A DNA stretch of 37,619 bases from Solirubrobacterales bacterium (GTDB lineage: Bacteria; Actinomycetota; Thermoleophilia; Solirubrobacterales; 70-9): NCBI GenBank assembly GCA_025964255.1, contig JAOPZF010000247.1:1-37619 (forward strand), read 5' to 3'. Positions 8,109 through 15,645 of the stretch are shown here, one piece after another (the stretch's first letter is position 1; the number at the start of each line of letters is the position of its first letter). A program made the position numbers and the translations under genes. A model generated the notes under the pieces. It saw nothing but the letters and a program-made list of their open reading frames with translations, was not told where the DNA came from and searched no databases.

Positions 8109-8810
8109 ATGCGCCGCCTTGGACACATCCTCTCGATCGCCCTGATCACCGCGGGCATCCTCGTGATCGCCGACGTCGGCATCACGCTCGCCTATCAGGA
8201 GCCGCTCTCCTCGATCTACAGCTCGATCAAGCAGGGCGAAAAGGAAAGCCAGCTGAAGAACATCGAATCGGATTTCCTCACCCAGTCCGATGTCCAGGCG
8301 ATCGACCGCGCCAAGCAGACCAAGGACCCGAAGGTCCGCAAGAAGGTCGAAAGCGCGAATCTTTCCCAGCTCGCCGAACGGCTGGTCGAAGAATCGAAGC
8401 CCGGCGACGCGCTCGGCCGAATCGAAGCGCCCGGCATGGACGGCCTGAACATGGTCTTCGTCCAGGGCACCGACGAGTCGAGCCTTGAGCTAGGCCCCGG
8501 TCACTACCCCGAAACGGCGATGCCGGGCCAGGGCAAGACGGTCGCGATCGCCGGCCACCGGACCACTTACCTCGCCCCCTTCCGTCACATCGATGACCTG
8601 AACAAGGGCGACAAGATCACGCTGAAGATGCCCTATGGGACCTTCGTCTACAGCGTCGAAAAGACCGAGATCGTCGACCCCTCAGACGTCGGGATCATCC
8701 ACGACACCGGCTTCGAGCGCCTCGTCCTGAGCGCCTGTAACCCGCTCTACAGCGCCGCCCAGCGCTACATCGTCTTCGCCCGCCTGGTGCACGAGGCGGC
8801 TAAGTCCTGA
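8109..8810 (+). CDS. sortase, class D/E-like
   Basis: A 233-residue membrane-anchored cysteine transpeptidase. One N-terminal membrane helix (HILSIALITAGILVIADVGI) is followed by a charged coiled spacer and the sortase barrel. The catalytic triad is visible: His150 in IAGHRTTYLAPF, Cys210 in LVLSACNP and Arg219 in AAQRYIVFARL. The GHYPETAMPGQGKTVAIAGHRTT segment is typical of class E and D sortases. It would cleave an LPxTG- or LAxTG-like signal and attach the protein to the wall; the LPFTG protein at 15646 is the only candidate substrate in the window. The ATG at 8109 was chosen because it directly precedes RRLGHIL; a GTG at 8088 is also possible. The frame is open further upstream, but that would overlap the CAP gene. 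Confidence 0.92.
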   Translation: MRRLGHILSIALITAGILVIADVGITLAYQEPLSSIYSSIKQGEKESQLKNIESDFLTQSDVQAIDRAKQTKDPKVRKKVESANLSQLAERLVEESKPGDALGRIEAPGMDGLNMVFVQGTDESSLELGPGHYPETAMPGQGKTVAIAGHRTTYLAPFRHIDDLNKGDKITLKMPYGTFVYSVEKTEIVDPSDVGIIHDTGFERLVLSACNPLYSAAQRYIVFARLVHEAAKS

Positions 8811-8818
8811 GGCGGCGC

Positions 8819-8858
8819 AGGCCGGCCGGCCGTCCCAGCGGGGCGGACCGGTCGGCCT
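8819..8858. terminator. GC-rich hairpin between convergent genes
   Basis: AGGCCGGCCGG (8819-8829) pairs with CCGGTCGGCCT (8848-8858): 11 bp with one G-U. It sits between the sortase stop (8810) and the stop of the convergent gene at 8857, so it could terminate both. There is no T-tract, so this would be a non-canonical terminator. Confidence 0.45.
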
Positions 8859-9543
8859 AGAAGCGCACTGGGACGCGGACGACGATGGCGGCGAAGCTGG
8901 CGATGACGCCGGAGCCGTTGTTCGTCGCGCCGGCGGCGAGGGCGGTGGTTTCGCCTTTGAGTTCGCCGCACGCCGGGTCTTCGGCTTCGATCACCAGTTC
9001 GCCGGACAGGTAGCCGCCGATCTTGCAGGTGCCGGCCGCTTCGCCGGAGCCTTCGATCACCCGCAGCCGCAACACCACCGCTTTCGCTTCTTTCAGCGAC
9101 GTGATGTTCTTGGCGATCGCCAGGTACTTGATGCCGGCTTCGGTGGCCCGGGCGATCTGGGCCTTCTGCTGTCCCGGAAAGACGCGCAGCTCGAGCTTGC
9201 CGCCGCCGCCCGCCCGCAGCTGCAGGGCGAGGAAGGCTTTCTTGGCCACCTTCGGCGGAGTTGCCGTGCTGACCTGACCGGTGGCGGCGATTTCGAGGTT
9301 CTGGCCGACCACCGGGGTCTTGTAGGCGCACTCTTCGGTCAGCTTGCCGACCGTGACCAACAGCGTGGTCTTGGCGCCGCCGCGGGTGCATTCCTTGCCC
9401 GCCAGTTTCGTGGCTTCGCTCCGCTGAGCGGTGGTTTCGAGCGCGTTGCGGTAGATCGCGACGAAGGCGGCCGATGCCACGCCCGTGAGGACGAGGCCGA
9501 CGACGGCGAAAACGGAGGTAAAGAGAAGGATCTTGGTCTTCAT
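8857..9543 (-). CDS. secreted or membrane-anchored protein of unknown function
   Basis: A 228-residue protein with an N-terminal hydrophobic segment (LLFTSVFAVVGLVLTGVASA) that could be a signal peptide or anchor. The rest looks beta-rich, with four Cys (two in CTRGG and EECAY near the start, two in GTCKIGG and PACGEL near the end) that may form two disulfides outside the cell. A central stretch KYLAIAKNITSLKEAKAVVLRLRV looks structured. I do not recognise a family. It lies convergent to the sortase and has no LPxTG signal itself. Confidence 0.8.
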   Translation of the reverse strand: MKTKILLFTSVFAVVGLVLTGVASAAFVAIYRNALETTAQRSEATKLAGKECTRGGAKTTLLVTVGKLTEECAYKTPVVGQNLEIAATGQVSTATPPKVAKKAFLALQLRAGGGGKLELRVFPGQQKAQIARATEAGIKYLAIAKNITSLKEAKAVVLRLRVIEGSGEAAGTCKIGGYLSGELVIEAEDPACGELKGETTALAAGATNNGSGVIASFAAIVVRVPVRF

Positions 9544-9614
9544 GCGATCGCCAACCTAAACACAGCCCAGGGCCGATGTTGCGCGGAACGCCGACTTGGG
9601 CGTCCGATCCCAAA

Positions 9615-9620
9615 TATCAT
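9615..9620 (+). promoter_or_regulatory. -10 element of the ethylmalonyl-CoA mutase gene, leaderless type
   Basis: TATCAT followed by 7 nt and the ATG at 9628. No Shine-Dalgarno precedes the ATG. TTGGGC at 9596-9601 is only 13 nt upstream, too close for a normal -35. Confidence 0.5.
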
Positions 9621-9627
9621 CTGCGAC

Positions 9628-11622
9628 ATGAGCGACCATCGACTTCCCGAGCGCGACCGCCCCTGGGTGATGCGCACCTACGCCGGCCACTCCGACGCGA
9701 AACGCTCCAACGAGCTCTACCGCGGCAACCTGGCGAAGGGCCAGACCGGCCTCTCGATCGCCTTCGATCTGCCGACCCAGACCGGCTACGACCCCGACCA
9801 CGTCCTCGCCCGCGGCGAGGTCGGCAAGGTCGGCGTCTCGGTCGCCCACAAGGGCGACATGCACCAGCTCCTCGACGGCATCCCGCTCGATGAGATGAAC
9901 ACCTCGATGACGATCAACGCGACGGCGGCCTGGCTGCTCGGCCTCTACGTCACGGTCGCCGAGGAGAGTGGCGTCGATCGCTCCGCGCTCTCCGGCACGA
10001 CCCAGAACGACATCATCAAGGAGTACCTCTCGCGCGGCACCTACGCCTTCCCGCCCGAGCCCAGCCTGCGCCTGATCGCCGACATGGTCGCCTTCAGCGT
10101 CAACGAGGTGCCGCGCTGGAACCCGACCAACATCTGCAGCTACCACCTGCAGGAGGCGGGCGCGACGCCGGTCCAGGAGATCGCCTACGCGATGTCGACC
10201 GCGATCGCCGTGCTCGACGAGGTGAAAGCGCGCGGCCAGGTCGCCGAGGAGGACTTCCCCAAGGTCTTCGGCCGCATCTCCTTCTTCGTCAACGCAGGGA
10301 TCCGGCTGATCGAGGAGATCGCCAAGCTGCGGACGATGGGCGCGCTCTGGGAGCAGATCGGCCGCGAGCGCTACGGCGTCACCGACGAGAAGATGCTGCG
10401 CTTCCGCTACGGCGTCCAGGTCAACAGCCTCGGCCTGACCGAGGCGCAGCCGGAGAACAACATCCAGCGGATCGTGCTCGAGGCGCTGGCGGTGACGATG
10501 AGCCGCGACGCCCGCGCCCGGGCGCTGCAGCTGCCCGCCTGGAACGAGGCGATGGGCCTCCCCCGCCCCTGGGACCAGCAGTGGTCGCTGCGGATCCAGC
10601 AGGTGCTGGCCGAGGAGACCGACCTGCTCGAGTACCCCGACATCTTCGAGGGCTCGGTGGTCATGGAGGGGCTGGTCGAGGAGCTCACGGCCGGAGCGCG
10701 TGAGGAGATGGAGGTCGTCGAAAAGCAGGGCGGCGCGGTCAAGGCGGTCCCGTACATGAAGGCGCGTCTGGTCGAGTCCCACCGCGAGCGCGTCGGCCGG
10801 ATCGAGCGCGGCGAGCAGAAGGTGATCGGCCAGAACAGCTTCACCGAGACCGCCGAGTCACCGCTCACCGCCGGCGCCGACGGAGGCATCATGACCCCCG
10901 ACCCCGAGGTCGAACGGGAGCTGATCGCGGCGCTCGAGCGCTGGCGGGAGACCCGCGACCAGGACGCGGTCGACGCGGCGCTGACGGAGCTCGCCCGGGT
11001 CGCCGCCAACGACGGCGAGAACATCATGCCCGCGACGATCGCCGCCGCCAAGGCGGGGGCGACGACGGGCGAGTGGTCGGAGACGATGCGCGAGGTCTTC
11101 GGCGCCTACCGCGGGCCGACCGGCGTCGACGGTGCCACCGCATCCAACAACCCCGCCCAGCTCGAGGAGATCCGCCACGAAGTCGAGGCGACCAACGAGC
11201 GGATCGGCCACCGGATCAAGATCCTGGTCGGCAAGCCCGGCCTCGACGGCCACTCCAACGGCGCCGAGCAGATCGCCCTGCGCGCCCGCGACGTCGGCAT
11301 GGAGGTCATCTACCAGGGCATCCGCCTGACCCCGGCCGAGATCGCCACCTCGGCCCTGCAGGAGGACGTCGACGTGGTCGGCCTCTCGATCCTCTCCGGC
11401 TCCCACCTCGAGCTGATCCCCGAGGTCGTGCGCCTGCTGAACGAGGAGGGCCTCGACATCCCGGTCGTGGTCGGCGGCATCATCCCCGTCGCCGACGCCA
11501 AGCGCCTGCGCGAGGCCGGCGTCGCCGGCGTCTACACGCCGAAGGACTTCGACATCAATTCGATCATGTCCGAGATCGTCGAGCTGGTCGGCAACCGCCA
11601 CGCCGCCCGCGCCGCGGCGTAG
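9628..11622 (+). CDS. meaA: ethylmalonyl-CoA mutase (MeaA/Ecm type), B12-dependent
   Basis: A 664-residue cytoplasmic enzyme. The catalytic barrel begins RTYAGHSDAKRSNELYRGN and has GLSIAFDLPTQTGYDPD, TQNDIIKEY, NICSYHLQEAGATPVQE and SLGLTEAQPENN. The cobalamin-binding domain is fused at the C-terminus with DGHSNG (Asp540, His542), LSILSGS and GGIIP. Single-chain length of about 660, the short N-terminus and these blocks match Ecm/MeaA rather than methylmalonyl-CoA mutase, whose chain is longer or split. The reaction is (2R)-ethylmalonyl-CoA to (2S)-methylsuccinyl-CoA in the ethylmalonyl-CoA pathway for acetate-unit assimilation. The usual partners (crotonyl-CoA carboxylase/reductase, malyl-CoA lyase) are not next to it. 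Assignment as Ecm is from remembered family features and not from an alignment. Confidence 0.92.
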   Translation: MSDHRLPERDRPWVMRTYAGHSDAKRSNELYRGNLAKGQTGLSIAFDLPTQTGYDPDHVLARGEVGKVGVSVAHKGDMHQLLDGIPLDEMNTSMTINATAAWLLGLYVTVAEESGVDRSALSGTTQNDIIKEYLSRGTYAFPPEPSLRLIADMVAFSVNEVPRWNPTNICSYHLQEAGATPVQEIAYAMSTAIAVLDEVKARGQVAEEDFPKVFGRISFFVNAGIRLIEEIAKLRTMGALWEQIGRERYGVTDEKMLRFRYGVQVNSLGLTEAQPENNIQRIVLEALAVTMSRDARARALQLPAWNEAMGLPRPWDQQWSLRIQQVLAEETDLLEYPDIFEGSVVMEGLVEELTAGAREEMEVVEKQGGAVKAVPYMKARLVESHRERVGRIERGEQKVIGQNSFTETAESPLTAGADGGIMTPDPEVERELIAALERWRETRDQDAVDAALTELARVAANDGENIMPATIAAAKAGATTGEWSETMREVFGAYRGPTGVDGATASNNPAQLEEIRHEVEATNERIGHRIKILVGKPGLDGHSNGAEQIALRARDVGMEVIYQGIRLTPAEIATSALQEDVDVVGLSILSGSHLELIPEVVRLLNEEGLDIPVVVGGIIPVADAKRLREAGVAGVYTPKDFDINSIMSEIVELVGNRHAARAAA

Positions 11623-11627
11623 ACGGC

Positions 11628-11644
11628 GCGCCCTCCGAGGGCGC
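11628..11644 (+). terminator. candidate terminator after the mutase gene
   Basis: GCGCCCT (11628-11634), loop CCG, AGGGCGC (11638-11644), then an AT-rich stretch starting TTATG. A 7-bp GC stem with only a weak T-run. It lies 6 bp past the mutase stop and abuts the first copy of the direct repeat before the Fic gene. Confidence 0.5.
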
Positions 11645-11691
11645 TTATGTACGGATTATTGTCGTTTTTCGGCGCTTATGTACGGATTATT
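11640..11691 (+). repeat. 21-bp direct repeat, two copies 31 bp apart, upstream of the Fic gene
   Basis: Copies at 11640-11660 and 11671-11691 are identical over 21 bp (core CTTATGTACGGATTATT). The AT-rich content stands out against the local GC. The second copy runs into the -10 region of the Fic gene. Tandem sites at this position suit an operator for autoregulation, as known for AbiEi antitoxins, which bind repeats in their own promoter; the link to this protein is inference. Confidence 0.85.
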
Positions 11692-11700
11692 TACAATCCG
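11683..11700. promoter_or_regulatory. imperfect palindrome overlapping the -10 of the Fic gene, leaderless type
   Basis: CGGATTAT-TT-ACAATCCG: 8-bp arms with one mismatch. The -10-like TACAAT (11692-11697) lies inside it and ends 7 nt before the ATG at 11705, so transcription probably starts at the start codon. A protein bound here would block the promoter. The left arm is the end of the second direct-repeat copy. Confidence 0.55.
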
Positions 11701-11704
11701 GAGC

Positions 11705-13222
11705 ATGTCGGCCGTCCTTAAGTCCGCCTTTCCGCTCGACGATCTCCCAGAGGTCTTCCTCAGCAACGCCGCGATTTCGCGGAAAGTGGGCGCCGCCGTC
11801 AAGGCCGGGGGGGCGAGAAAGCTCGGCCCACGGCTTTACACGAGGAATATGCATGAGCCCCTCGAGCAAGTCTCGCTGCGCAATTGGCAGCGGATCGCCG
11901 CCGGCTACTTCCCCGGCGCGGTCGTCGTTGACCGGAGCGCCTTCGAGGCCAAGCCCTCTGACGACGGGTCGCTGTTCCTCGACACCGGCACAGGGCGGGC
12001 CCGCCGCGAGGCGGTGCGACTCCCGGGTCTGACCCTGCGCCCTCGCCGAGGGCCCGGGTCCGTCGAGGGCGACATGCCCTTCATGGACGGCCTCCACTTC
12101 TCCGGGCCGGCCCGAAAATTCCTCGACAACTTGCGGCCCTCGCGAACCCAAAACGGTGGCATCGCGCGGACCCTCTCCCGCGTCGAGATCGAGGAACGGC
12201 TCGCTCGGATGGTCGCCCTCCGTGGCATTGCCTCCCTGAACGAGCTGCGGGACCAGGCGCGCCGAGTCGCGCCTGCGCTCGGTGCCGAGGCGGAGATGGA
12301 GGAGCTCGGCGACCTGATCGGGGCGGTTCTCGGCACCGGCGCGGCGCCGCTCTCGACCGCCTCCGCCCGAGCGCACGGCCGCGGCGAAGGCTTCGACCCA
12401 CGACGGATCGAGCTCCTCGACACGCTGCGCACCCAGCTTCAACAGCAACTGCCGCCGACCTACGTGGCGCAGAAGGTGAAGCGCACGACCCTTTCGTTCT
12501 TCGAGGCCTACTTCTCCAACTTCATCGAGGGAACCGAGTTCGAGGTCTCCGAAGCCGAAGGAATCGTCTTCGGCGGGGTCGTCCCGACGGGGCGCTTCGA
12601 GGACGCCCACGATGTTCTCGGCACCTTCGAGGTGATCGACGATCCCGCCAAGCGCGGTCGAGTCCCGGCCGACGGGGCCGAGTTCGTCGAGCAGCTCCGA
12701 GCCGACCACGCGGTGATCCTCGGGAACCGGCCCGCCGCGGATCCTGGACGGTTCAAGGAACGCGCCAACCGGGCGGGCGGGACGAGCTTCGTCCACCCCG
12801 ACCTGGTCAACGGCACCCTGATCGAGGGATTCCGCCACTACCTCGCGCTGCCGGAGGGCTTTCCCCGAGCCGCCTTCATGATGTTCCTCATCGCCGAGGT
12901 TCACCCGTTCACCGACGGCAACGGTCGGACCGCGCGGGTCTTCATGAACGCCGAGCTGACCGCCGCCGGCCTGCAGCGGATCGTGATCCCGATCAGCTAC
13001 CGGGACGATTACCTGCAGGGGCTGCGAGCGCTTTCCTTGGGCGGCGACCCGAAACCGCTGGTTCGCGTGCTCGAATTCGCCCAGCGCTACGCCGCCGGGA
13101 TCGACTGGAGCGACCTGCGCAGAGCGGAGCGGATGCTGGCAGCGACCAACGCCTTCGTGCTCCCGCACCTCGCCGACGAGCAGCGCCGGCGACTGCGCCT
13201 CCCCCTTGCCTCCGACGCATGA
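11705..13222 (+). CDS. Fic-domain AMPylase-like toxin with AbiEi-like N-terminal region
   Basis: A 505-residue protein. The Fic signature HPFTDGNGRTAR is complete (residues 400-411), with catalytic His400, so AMP (or other nucleotide) transfer is expected. The inhibitory helix motif (S/T)xxxE(G/N) is present as SNFIEG (271-276), just ahead of the Fic core, as in class II autoinhibited Fic proteins. The first 150 residues resemble an AbiEi-type antitoxin: a winged-helix-like start (SNAAISRKVGAAVKAGGARK), then VVDRSAF, GDMPFMDGL and KFLDNLRPSR. So antitoxin-like, inhibitory and toxic parts seem joined in one chain. An ATG at 11678 is in frame but lies within the direct repeat and before the -10, so 11705 is preferred. 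No separate partner gene is adjacent. Confidence 0.88.
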   Translation: MSAVLKSAFPLDDLPEVFLSNAAISRKVGAAVKAGGARKLGPRLYTRNMHEPLEQVSLRNWQRIAAGYFPGAVVVDRSAFEAKPSDDGSLFLDTGTGRARREAVRLPGLTLRPRRGPGSVEGDMPFMDGLHFSGPARKFLDNLRPSRTQNGGIARTLSRVEIEERLARMVALRGIASLNELRDQARRVAPALGAEAEMEELGDLIGAVLGTGAAPLSTASARAHGRGEGFDPRRIELLDTLRTQLQQQLPPTYVAQKVKRTTLSFFEAYFSNFIEGTEFEVSEAEGIVFGGVVPTGRFEDAHDVLGTFEVIDDPAKRGRVPADGAEFVEQLRADHAVILGNRPAADPGRFKERANRAGGTSFVHPDLVNGTLIEGFRHYLALPEGFPRAAFMMFLIAEVHPFTDGNGRTARVFMNAELTAAGLQRIVIPISYRDDYLQGLRALSLGGDPKPLVRVLEFAQRYAAGIDWSDLRRAERMLAATNAFVLPHLADEQRRRLRLPLASDA

Positions 13223-13258
13223 ACCACGCCGAGGTCGGCTGAGCGCGAGAATAGAGAG

Positions 13259-13825
13259 ATGAGCGATTTTCAAGACGAACGCTCGGCTTGGCTGCGGTGT
13301 TACCGCTGCTGGTCGCAGAACCTCGAGATCCAGATCCACTACGACGCGATCCGCCGGGTGGATCCGGAGACGGGGGCGCTGGCGGAAGGGGTCGACGAGG
13401 TGCAGGAAGCGGTCGTGCAGTGCCTCGACTGCATGCACGACCAGCCGCACCTGACCTTCGAGGACGACCGGGTTCGGCCGATCGACGAGCGCTGGCCGCG
13501 GATGGTCGCGGGTACGCCGTGGGTCGCCTCCTGCACGGTGACGATCGACGCCGACCGGGTCGAGAGCTGCTCCGGCCCGGAGGCGGCCGAGTTCCTCACC
13601 TACGGCGCCTTCGGTGACGCCGGGGTCCGCGAGTTCTTCACCCACGTCCGCTTCCACAAGCACGACGAGGAGCAGATCGTCGTCCACCTGCTGGTCGAGC
13701 TTTACGCGCGCTCCGCGCAGGAGGCAACCGAGGTACTCGAGGAAGCCGCCGAAGGGATCCTCGAGATCACCTCGCTGGCCGAGGAGTCGCGCCCGCCGGC
13801 GCACGCCTCGGGCGACGTCCACTAG
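13259..13825 (+). CDS. protein with zinc-ribbon-like CxxC pairs, function unknown
   Basis: A 188-residue soluble protein. Two Cys pairs, CYRC (14-17) and CLDC (55-58), are spaced like a zinc ribbon. The rest is acidic, with FHKHDEEQIVVHLLVELYARSAQEATEVLEEAAEGILEI suggesting an alpha/beta fold ending in a long helix. No family is recognised. A GAGAAT hexamer (13247-13252) ends 6 nt before the ATG and a purine-rich AGAGAG lies between. It is 36 bp after the Fic gene and 33 bp before the hydroxyglutarate oxidase gene, so co-transcription is possible but not shown. Confidence 0.75.
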   Translation: MSDFQDERSAWLRCYRCWSQNLEIQIHYDAIRRVDPETGALAEGVDEVQEAVVQCLDCMHDQPHLTFEDDRVRPIDERWPRMVAGTPWVASCTVTIDADRVESCSGPEAAEFLTYGAFGDAGVREFFTHVRFHKHDEEQIVVHLLVELYARSAQEATEVLEEAAEGILEITSLAEESRPPAHASGDVH

Positions 13826-13845
13826 CGCCGCCGCGCCGCTGCGCA

Positions 13846-13851
13846 TAGCCT
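13846..13851 (+). promoter_or_regulatory. -10 element of the L-2-hydroxyglutarate oxidase gene, leaderless type
   Basis: TAGCCT ends 7 nt before the TTG at 13859. No Shine-Dalgarno is present. This supports the TTG start. Confidence 0.45.
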
Positions 13852-13858
13852 CCTCACC

Positions 13859-15088
13859 TTGGCGACCCCGGATCGGACCTCTTCGCCCCCCTCCGAGTGC
13901 GACATCGTCGTAGTCGGCGGCGGCATCGTCGGCCAGGCGGTCGCCCGTGAGCTGCTCGCCCGGCGCCCCGGCGCGCGCCTCGCGGTGATCGAGGCCGAAC
14001 CGAAGATCGGCCTCCACCAGACCGGCCGCTCGAGCGGCGTCATCCACGCCGGCATCTACTACGAGCCCGGCTCGCTGAAGGCGCAGCTCTGCGTCGAAGG
14101 GTCGCGGGCGCTCTACGACTACTGCGACGAGCACGGGGTCCCGTACTCCAAATCGGGCAAGCTCGTGGTCGCGGTCGAGGAGGGCGAACTGGGCCGGCTC
14201 GATGAGCTCGAACGGCGCGGGAGGCTGAACGAGGTGCGCGGGCTGCGCCGCGTCGGCGGCGACGAGATCGCCGAGATCGAGCCCAACGCGCGCGGCGTCG
14301 CCGCCCTCCACTCGCCCCACACCGGGGTCACCGACTTCGTCGCCGTCGCCGAGTCCTACGCCGCCGACGTCGAGGCGGCGGGCGGCACGCTCCACCTCGG
14401 CACCAGCGTCCACGGTGCCCGGCCGGTCGGCGACAAGCTCGAGGTCGAGCACTCGCGGGGCACCACCGTAGCCGCCGAGGCGGTCTTCTGCGCCGGCCTC
14501 TGGTCGGACCGCCTCGCGGTCGCCTGCGGCGCCCCCGCCGACCCCCGTATCGTCCCCTTCCGCGGCGGCTACCTGAAGCTGGCGCCGGCCGATGCCGAGC
14601 TGGTCCGCGCCAGCGTCTACCCGGTGCCGGACCCCGACCTACCGTTCCTCGGCGCCCACCTCACCCGCAACTTCGCCGGCGACGTGCTGATCGGGCCGAG
14701 CGCGCTGATGGCTCCCGCCCGCGACGCCTACGACCTCACCCACGTCCGCCGACGCGACCTCGGCGAAACGCTGCGCTGGCCGGGCACCTGGAAGATGATG
14801 GCCAACCACTGGCGCGCCGGGCTGATCGAGATGCGGAACGCCGCCAGCCCGGCCAGCTTCGTCGCCGAAGCGGCGCGCATGGTCCCCGCCCTGGCGGGCG
14901 CCAAGGCGACCGCGGGCCCGGCCGGGATCCGCGCCCAGGCCCTCGGCCGCGACGGCAAGCTGGTCGACGACTTCGTCGTCCACCGCACCGAGCACGCGGT
15001 CCACGTCCGCAACGCCCCCTCCCCCGCCGCCACGTCATCACTGGCGATCTCGAAGCTGATCGCCGACCGCCTCGAGCAGGCGGCCTGA
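13859..15088 (+). CDS. lhgO: L-2-hydroxyglutarate oxidase, FAD-dependent
   Basis: A 409-residue flavoprotein of the DAO family. The FAD-binding DIVVVGGGIVGQAVAREL (about 15-32) and the LhgO-type HQTGRSSGVIHAGIYY (about 53-68) followed by PGSLKAQLCVEGSRALYDYC are clear. The C-terminal part has PAGIRAQALGRDGKLVDDF and HVRNAPSPAATSSLAI, the usual LhgO end with bound-cofactor loop. It oxidises L-2-hydroxyglutarate to 2-oxoglutarate, removing a toxic side-product of malate/lactate dehydrogenase activity, and passes electrons to the membrane quinone pool or to oxygen. The TTG start is set by the N-terminal length and the -10 spacing. The stop lies 3 bp from the convergent ECF sigma stop. Confidence 0.9.
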   Translation: MATPDRTSSPPSECDIVVVGGGIVGQAVARELLARRPGARLAVIEAEPKIGLHQTGRSSGVIHAGIYYEPGSLKAQLCVEGSRALYDYCDEHGVPYSKSGKLVVAVEEGELGRLDELERRGRLNEVRGLRRVGGDEIAEIEPNARGVAALHSPHTGVTDFVAVAESYAADVEAAGGTLHLGTSVHGARPVGDKLEVEHSRGTTVAAEAVFCAGLWSDRLAVACGAPADPRIVPFRGGYLKLAPADAELVRASVYPVPDPDLPFLGAHLTRNFAGDVLIGPSALMAPARDAYDLTHVRRRDLGETLRWPGTWKMMANHWRAGLIEMRNAASPASFVAEAARMVPALAGAKATAGPAGIRAQALGRDGKLVDDFVVHRTEHAVHVRNAPSPAATSSLAISKLIADRLEQAA

Positions 15089-15091
15089 GCC

Positions 15092-15592
15092 TCACCCTCG
15101 CGACGCGGGTTCCTCGAGCAGCTCGCGGAGCTGGCGCAGGCCGCGGTAGATCCGGCCTTCGGCGGTCGAGACCTTGACGCCGAGGGTCTTCGCCACTTCG
15201 GCCACCGAGAGGTCGGACCCGTAGCGCAGCGCCACCGCCTCGCGCTCGTCCTCGTCGAGCCGCGCCAGGGCAGCGGTGACCGTGCCCCGTTCCTCGACGC
15301 GGTCGGTGTCGAGGGCCGCTTCGGGCGCCCCCGCCTCGCTGCGCTGCACCGCCCGCGCCTCGGCGTCCCGTTTACGCAACACGTCGCGCAGGCGGTTTAG
15401 GGCGATCGAGTAGATCCACGTCTTGGCGCTCGCCTTCCGCGGGTTGAACGCTTTGCGCGAGCGCAGCACCCGTTCGAAGGTGTCGGCGAGGACTTCCTCG
15501 GCCAGCGCCCGATCCCCGGTCCGGTACACGAGGAATCCGAGCAACGCCTCGGCGTGCTCCTCGTACAGCTGCTCGAACCCGTCTTTTTTCAT
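15092..15592 (-). CDS. ECF-type RNA polymerase sigma factor
   Basis: A 166-residue sigma-70-family protein with only regions 2 and 4. Region 2 runs about 8-75 (LYEEHAEALLGFLVYRTGDRALAEEVLADTFERVLRSRKAF, then KTWIYSIALNRLRDVLRKRDAEAR); region 4 about 105-155 (ALARLDEDEREAVALRYGSDLSVAEVAKTLGVKVSTAEGRIYRGLRQLRELL). No region 1, so this is ECF class. Such factors are usually held by a membrane anti-sigma encoded next door. The divergent gene at 15646 starts with a soluble helical segment and may be that partner. The space between the two starts is only 53 bp. A minus-strand AACTTT ends 7 nt before the ATG and may be a weak leaderless -10. Confidence 0.92.
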   Translation of the reverse strand: MKKDGFEQLYEEHAEALLGFLVYRTGDRALAEEVLADTFERVLRSRKAFNPRKASAKTWIYSIALNRLRDVLRKRDAEARAVQRSEAGAPEAALDTDRVEERGTVTAALARLDEDEREAVALRYGSDLSVAEVAKTLGVKVSTAEGRIYRGLRQLRELLEEPASRG

Positions 15593-15609
15593 CCGTTTGA
15601 AAGTTCCAG

Positions 15610-15638
15610 TTGGGAAATGCCGTTGTGCTTCGTATAAG
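15610..15638 (+). promoter_or_regulatory. promoter of the LPFTG-protein gene, sigma-A-like and leaderless
   Basis: TTGGGA (15610-15615), 17-nt spacer, TATAAG (15633-15638), then 7 nt to the ATG at 15646. Both hexamers and the spacing fit a housekeeping promoter. An ECF-type GGAA lies in the -35 region (15613-15616) but no matching ECF -10 was found, so self-regulation by the adjacent sigma factor is not supported on this strand. Confidence 0.55.
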
Positions 15639-15645
15639 GCAGTAA

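Noticed and set aside
11687-14452. Minus-strand open frame of 921 codons across the Fic, zinc-ribbon and lhgO genes
   Set aside because: It covers three plus-strand genes with clear motifs and shows no domain of its own.
15610-15620. ECF-type -35 (GGAA) for autoregulation by the adjacent sigma factor
   Set aside because: No matching -10 at the usual 16-17 nt; the housekeeping-type TTGGGA/TATAAG pair explains the site better.
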